A DNA stretch of 8,146 nt. It comes from Caulobacteraceae bacterium (lineage in GTDB: Bacteria > Pseudomonadota > Alphaproteobacteria > Caulobacterales > Caulobacteraceae). The stretch is taken from NCBI GenBank assembly GCA_947484535.1, contig CANKPO010000048.1, positions 1 to 8,146 of the forward strand, in the 5' to 3' direction. The translations under genes and the position numbers were made by a program. Of the stretch, positions 6,263-8,146 are shown piece after piece (the stretch's first letter is position 1; each line of letters begins with the position of its first letter). Under the pieces are notes generated by a model, which did not search any database, was not told the DNA's origin, and saw only the letters and a list, made by a program, of their open reading frames with translations.

Positions 6263-6301
6263 CCCACCCTCGTCCTTCGACAGGCTCAGGATGAGGATGG
6301 G
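6263..6301. repeat. REP-like palindrome between ilvB and ilvN
   Basis: Arms CCCACCCTCGTCCT (6263-6276) and AGGATGAGGATGGG (6288-6301) pair at 13 of 14 positions counting one G-U, around loop TCGACAGGCTC (6277-6287). The core TCCTTCGACAGGCTCAGGA is a motif I recognise as frequent in intergenic DNA of alphaproteobacteria and some other proteobacteria. The element starts 8 nt beyond the ilvB stop codon, within the probable ilvB-ilvN transcript. It may act as a stabilising or attenuating hairpin between the two cistrons. The rest of the 6183-6308 spacer shows no gene. Confidence 0.7.
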
Positions 6302-6308
6302 TGAAGGA

Positions 6309-8120
6309 CTAGACCAGTCCCCGCCCCTTGGCGTCGATGGCGGTGTTCATATCCACGCCCATATCGGCCAAGATCATTTCATTATGGGCCTTTCCCGAGG
6401 GGATCATGGGGAAGCAGTTTTCCAGCTTGCTCACGCGGCAATCGAAGATGACAGGGTGGGGGCTGTCAATCATCTCGATAATCTTGGCGTCCAATTCCTG
6501 CGGCGTCGAGGCGCGGATACCGACGGCGCCGTAGGCTTCGGCCAGCTTGACGAAATCGGGCAGGCTTTCCGAATAGGACTGGCTGTAGCGCTCGCCATGC
6601 AGCAGTTGCTGCCACTGGCGCACCATGCCCATCCATTCATTGTTGAGGATGAAGATCTTGATCGGCAGCCGGTACTGAATGGCCGTCGAGATCTCCTGCA
6701 TGGTCATCTGGATCGAGGCTTCACCAGCAATGTCGATGACCAGCGCGCCCGGATGGGCCAGTTGCACGCCCACGGCGGCGGGCAGGCCGTAGCCCATGGT
6801 GCCCAAACCCCCAGAGGTCATCCAGCGATTGGGCTCTTCAAAGCGGTAATATTGCGCGGCCCACATCTGGTGCTGGCCGACCTCGGTGGTGATATAGGCA
6901 TCCCGGTCCTTGGTCAGGGCATAGAGCCGCTCAATAGCATATTGCGGTTTGATCTCATTGTCCGAGGGGCGATAGGCCAAGCAATCGCGCGCGCGCCAGG
7001 CCTTGATCTGGTCCCACCAGCTGGACTGCGCCTCAGCATTGGGCGTGTAACCCTTGGCTTTCCACATGGCGATCATGTCGCGCATGACCGAGCCAACGTC
7101 ACCGACAATGCCAATATCGACGCGGACGGTCTTGTTGATCGAGGAGGGGTCAATATCGACGTGAATCTTTTTCGAGCTCGGCGAGAAGGCATCGAGGCGC
7201 CCGGTCACCCGGTCATCAAAGCGTGAGCCGAGCGCGATCATCACATCGCAATCATGCATGGCATTGTTGGCTTCAAAGGTGCCGTGCATACCCAACATAC
7301 CCAGCCACTGAGGGTCAGCGGCGGGGAAGGAGCCTAGGCCCATCAGGGTCGAGGTGATGGGCGCGCCGGTCAGGGCCACAAGCTCGCGCAACAGTTCGCT
7401 GGCCTCGGGTCCCGAATTGATCACGCCGCCGCCCGTATAGAAGACCGGCCTCTTGGCCTTGGCGATCAGTTCGACCGCATCGGCAATACGTTGCTCGTCG
7501 CCCTTGGTCTGGGGGTTGTAGGCATGGCTAAAGGCCACCTCGTCCGGACCATAATAGTCGGCGGTGCCGAACTGAACATCTTTGGGGATGTCGATGACCA
7601 CAGGGCCGGGGCGGCCGCTGGTGGCGATGTGGAAGGCCTCGTGCAGGATCCGCGGCAGGTCCGCCGTGCGCTTCACCAGATAGTTATGCTTGGTGCAGGA
7701 GCGGGTAATGCCGACCGTGTCGCACTCTTGGAAGGCGTCAGACCCGATCAGATGGGTTGGAACCTGCCCGGTAATGACCACCAAGGGGATGGAGTCCATC
7801 AGGGCGTCGACAATGCCGGTCACTGCATTGGTCGCGCCCGGACCCGATGTGACCAGAACCACGCCCGCCTTGCCCGACGAGCGCGCATAGCCTTCGGCGG
7901 CATGGGTTGCGCCCTGTTCGTGACGGACCAGAACATGCTGCAGCCGCGGCTCGTGGAACAGCGCGTCATAGATCGGCAAGATCGCGCCGCCCGGATAGCC
8001 GAACAGGGTGTCTACGCCTTGATCGACAAGGGCGCGGACGACCATTTCTGCGCCGGTCATGGCACGGGATGGCGCTGCAGCGGCAGCATCGGTCGGGGTC
8101 AGGGTTGCGGCTTTGGTCAT
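6309..8120 (-). CDS. ilvB: Acetolactate (acetohydroxyacid) synthase large, catalytic subunit
   Basis: A 603-residue ThDP- and FAD-dependent enzyme. It condenses two pyruvates to 2-acetolactate, or pyruvate with 2-oxobutyrate, in valine, leucine and isoleucine synthesis. The N-terminal ThDP domain has [15 protein letters not shown] (40-54), the catalytic glutamate E68 in RHEQGA, and [13 protein letters not shown] (91-103). [14 protein letters not shown] (168-181) leads to the central FAD domain with [15 protein letters not shown] (296-310). The C-terminal ThDP/Mg domain has [15 protein letters not shown] (437-451), metal-binding IAGEASIQM (464-472) and ILNN (491-494), then [16 protein letters not shown] (498-513). 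The usual GDG or GDA of the metal motif is GEA here. Length is normal. ATG 8120 leaves an Ala-rich, probably disordered tail of about 20 residues; no clear ribosome site precedes it. ATG 8060 ([11 protein letters not shown]) is an alternative. Only 26 bp upstream are visible, so any leader or attenuator is out of view. Confidence 0.96.
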   Translation of the reverse strand: MTKAATLTPTDAAAAAPSRAMTGAEMVVRALVDQGVDTLFGYPGGAILPIYDALFHEPRLQHVLVRHEQGATHAAEGYARSSGKAGVVLVTSGPGATNAVTGIVDALMDSIPLVVITGQVPTHLIGSDAFQECDTVGITRSCTKHNYLVKRTADLPRILHEAFHIATSGRPGPVVIDIPKDVQFGTADYYGPDEVAFSHAYNPQTKGDEQRIADAVELIAKAKRPVFYTGGGVINSGPEASELLRELVALTGAPITSTLMGLGSFPAADPQWLGMLGMHGTFEANNAMHDCDVMIALGSRFDDRVTGRLDAFSPSSKKIHVDIDPSSINKTVRVDIGIVGDVGSVMRDMIAMWKAKGYTPNAEAQSSWWDQIKAWRARDCLAYRPSDNEIKPQYAIERLYALTKDRDAYITTEVGQHQMWAAQYYRFEEPNRWMTSGGLGTMGYGLPAAVGVQLAHPGALVIDIAGEASIQMTMQEISTAIQYRLPIKIFILNNEWMGMVRQWQQLLHGERYSQSYSESLPDFVKLAEAYGAVGIRASTPQELDAKIIEMIDSPHPVIFDCRVSKLENCFPMIPSGKAHNEMILADMGVDMNTAIDAKGRGLV

Positions 8121-8146
8121 GGGATCACACGAAAGAGGAGGGGGCG

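Noticed and set aside
6255..7226. 323-codon plus-strand open frame
   Set aside because: It is antisense to ilvB, whose cofactor motifs fix the real frame. The His/Gly/Asp-rich composition indicates a shadow.

Overview
This is a GC-rich window of chromosome that most resembles an alphaproteobacterium, probably of the Caulobacterales. The evidence is a circularly permuted, two-piece-type tmRNA gene, its ANDNF-type peptide tag (close to the Caulobacter tag), alphaproteobacterial-style IlvB and IlvN proteins, and intergenic palindromes of the CCCCCAGAGGGGG and TCCTTCGACAGGCTCAGGA types. The genus assignment is inference. All complete genes are intact, and I see no IS element, prophage gene or CRISPR array.

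Positions 1-4111, plus strand: one tightly packed operon. It starts with the last 29 codons of an unidentified gene. A fold-type I PLP enzyme of the Cys/Met metabolism family follows (108-1364). Next is a two-Rossmann flavoprotein with a C-terminal BFD-like [2Fe-2S] segment (1361-2953), then a DAO-family FAD oxidoreductase (2966-4111). The two flavoproteins resemble the A and B subunits of opine oxidase, hydrogen cyanide synthase and dye-linked proline/hydroxyproline dehydrogenases. The operon therefore looks like an uncharacterised pathway that oxidises an amino acid or secondary amine and cleaves or replaces a group at C-beta or C-gamma. This is the least explained part of the window.

Positions 4112-4320: a noncoding gap between convergent transcription units. 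It holds a long imperfect inverted repeat that could terminate transcription from one or both sides, a 12-bp direct repeat, and a C-rich, G-poor tract downstream of ssrA on the minus strand.

Positions 4321-8120, minus strand, read from high to low coordinates: ilvB (acetolactate synthase large subunit), a 126-bp spacer with a REP-like palindrome, ilvN (ACT-domain regulatory subunit), purC (a roughly 308-residue SAICAR synthase), and permuted ssrA (tmRNA), which has its own likely promoter just after the purC stop codon. IlvB and IlvN together catalyse and feedback-regulate the first common step of branched-chain amino acid synthesis. PurC acts in purine synthesis, and tmRNA rescues stalled ribosomes. 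These are housekeeping genes.
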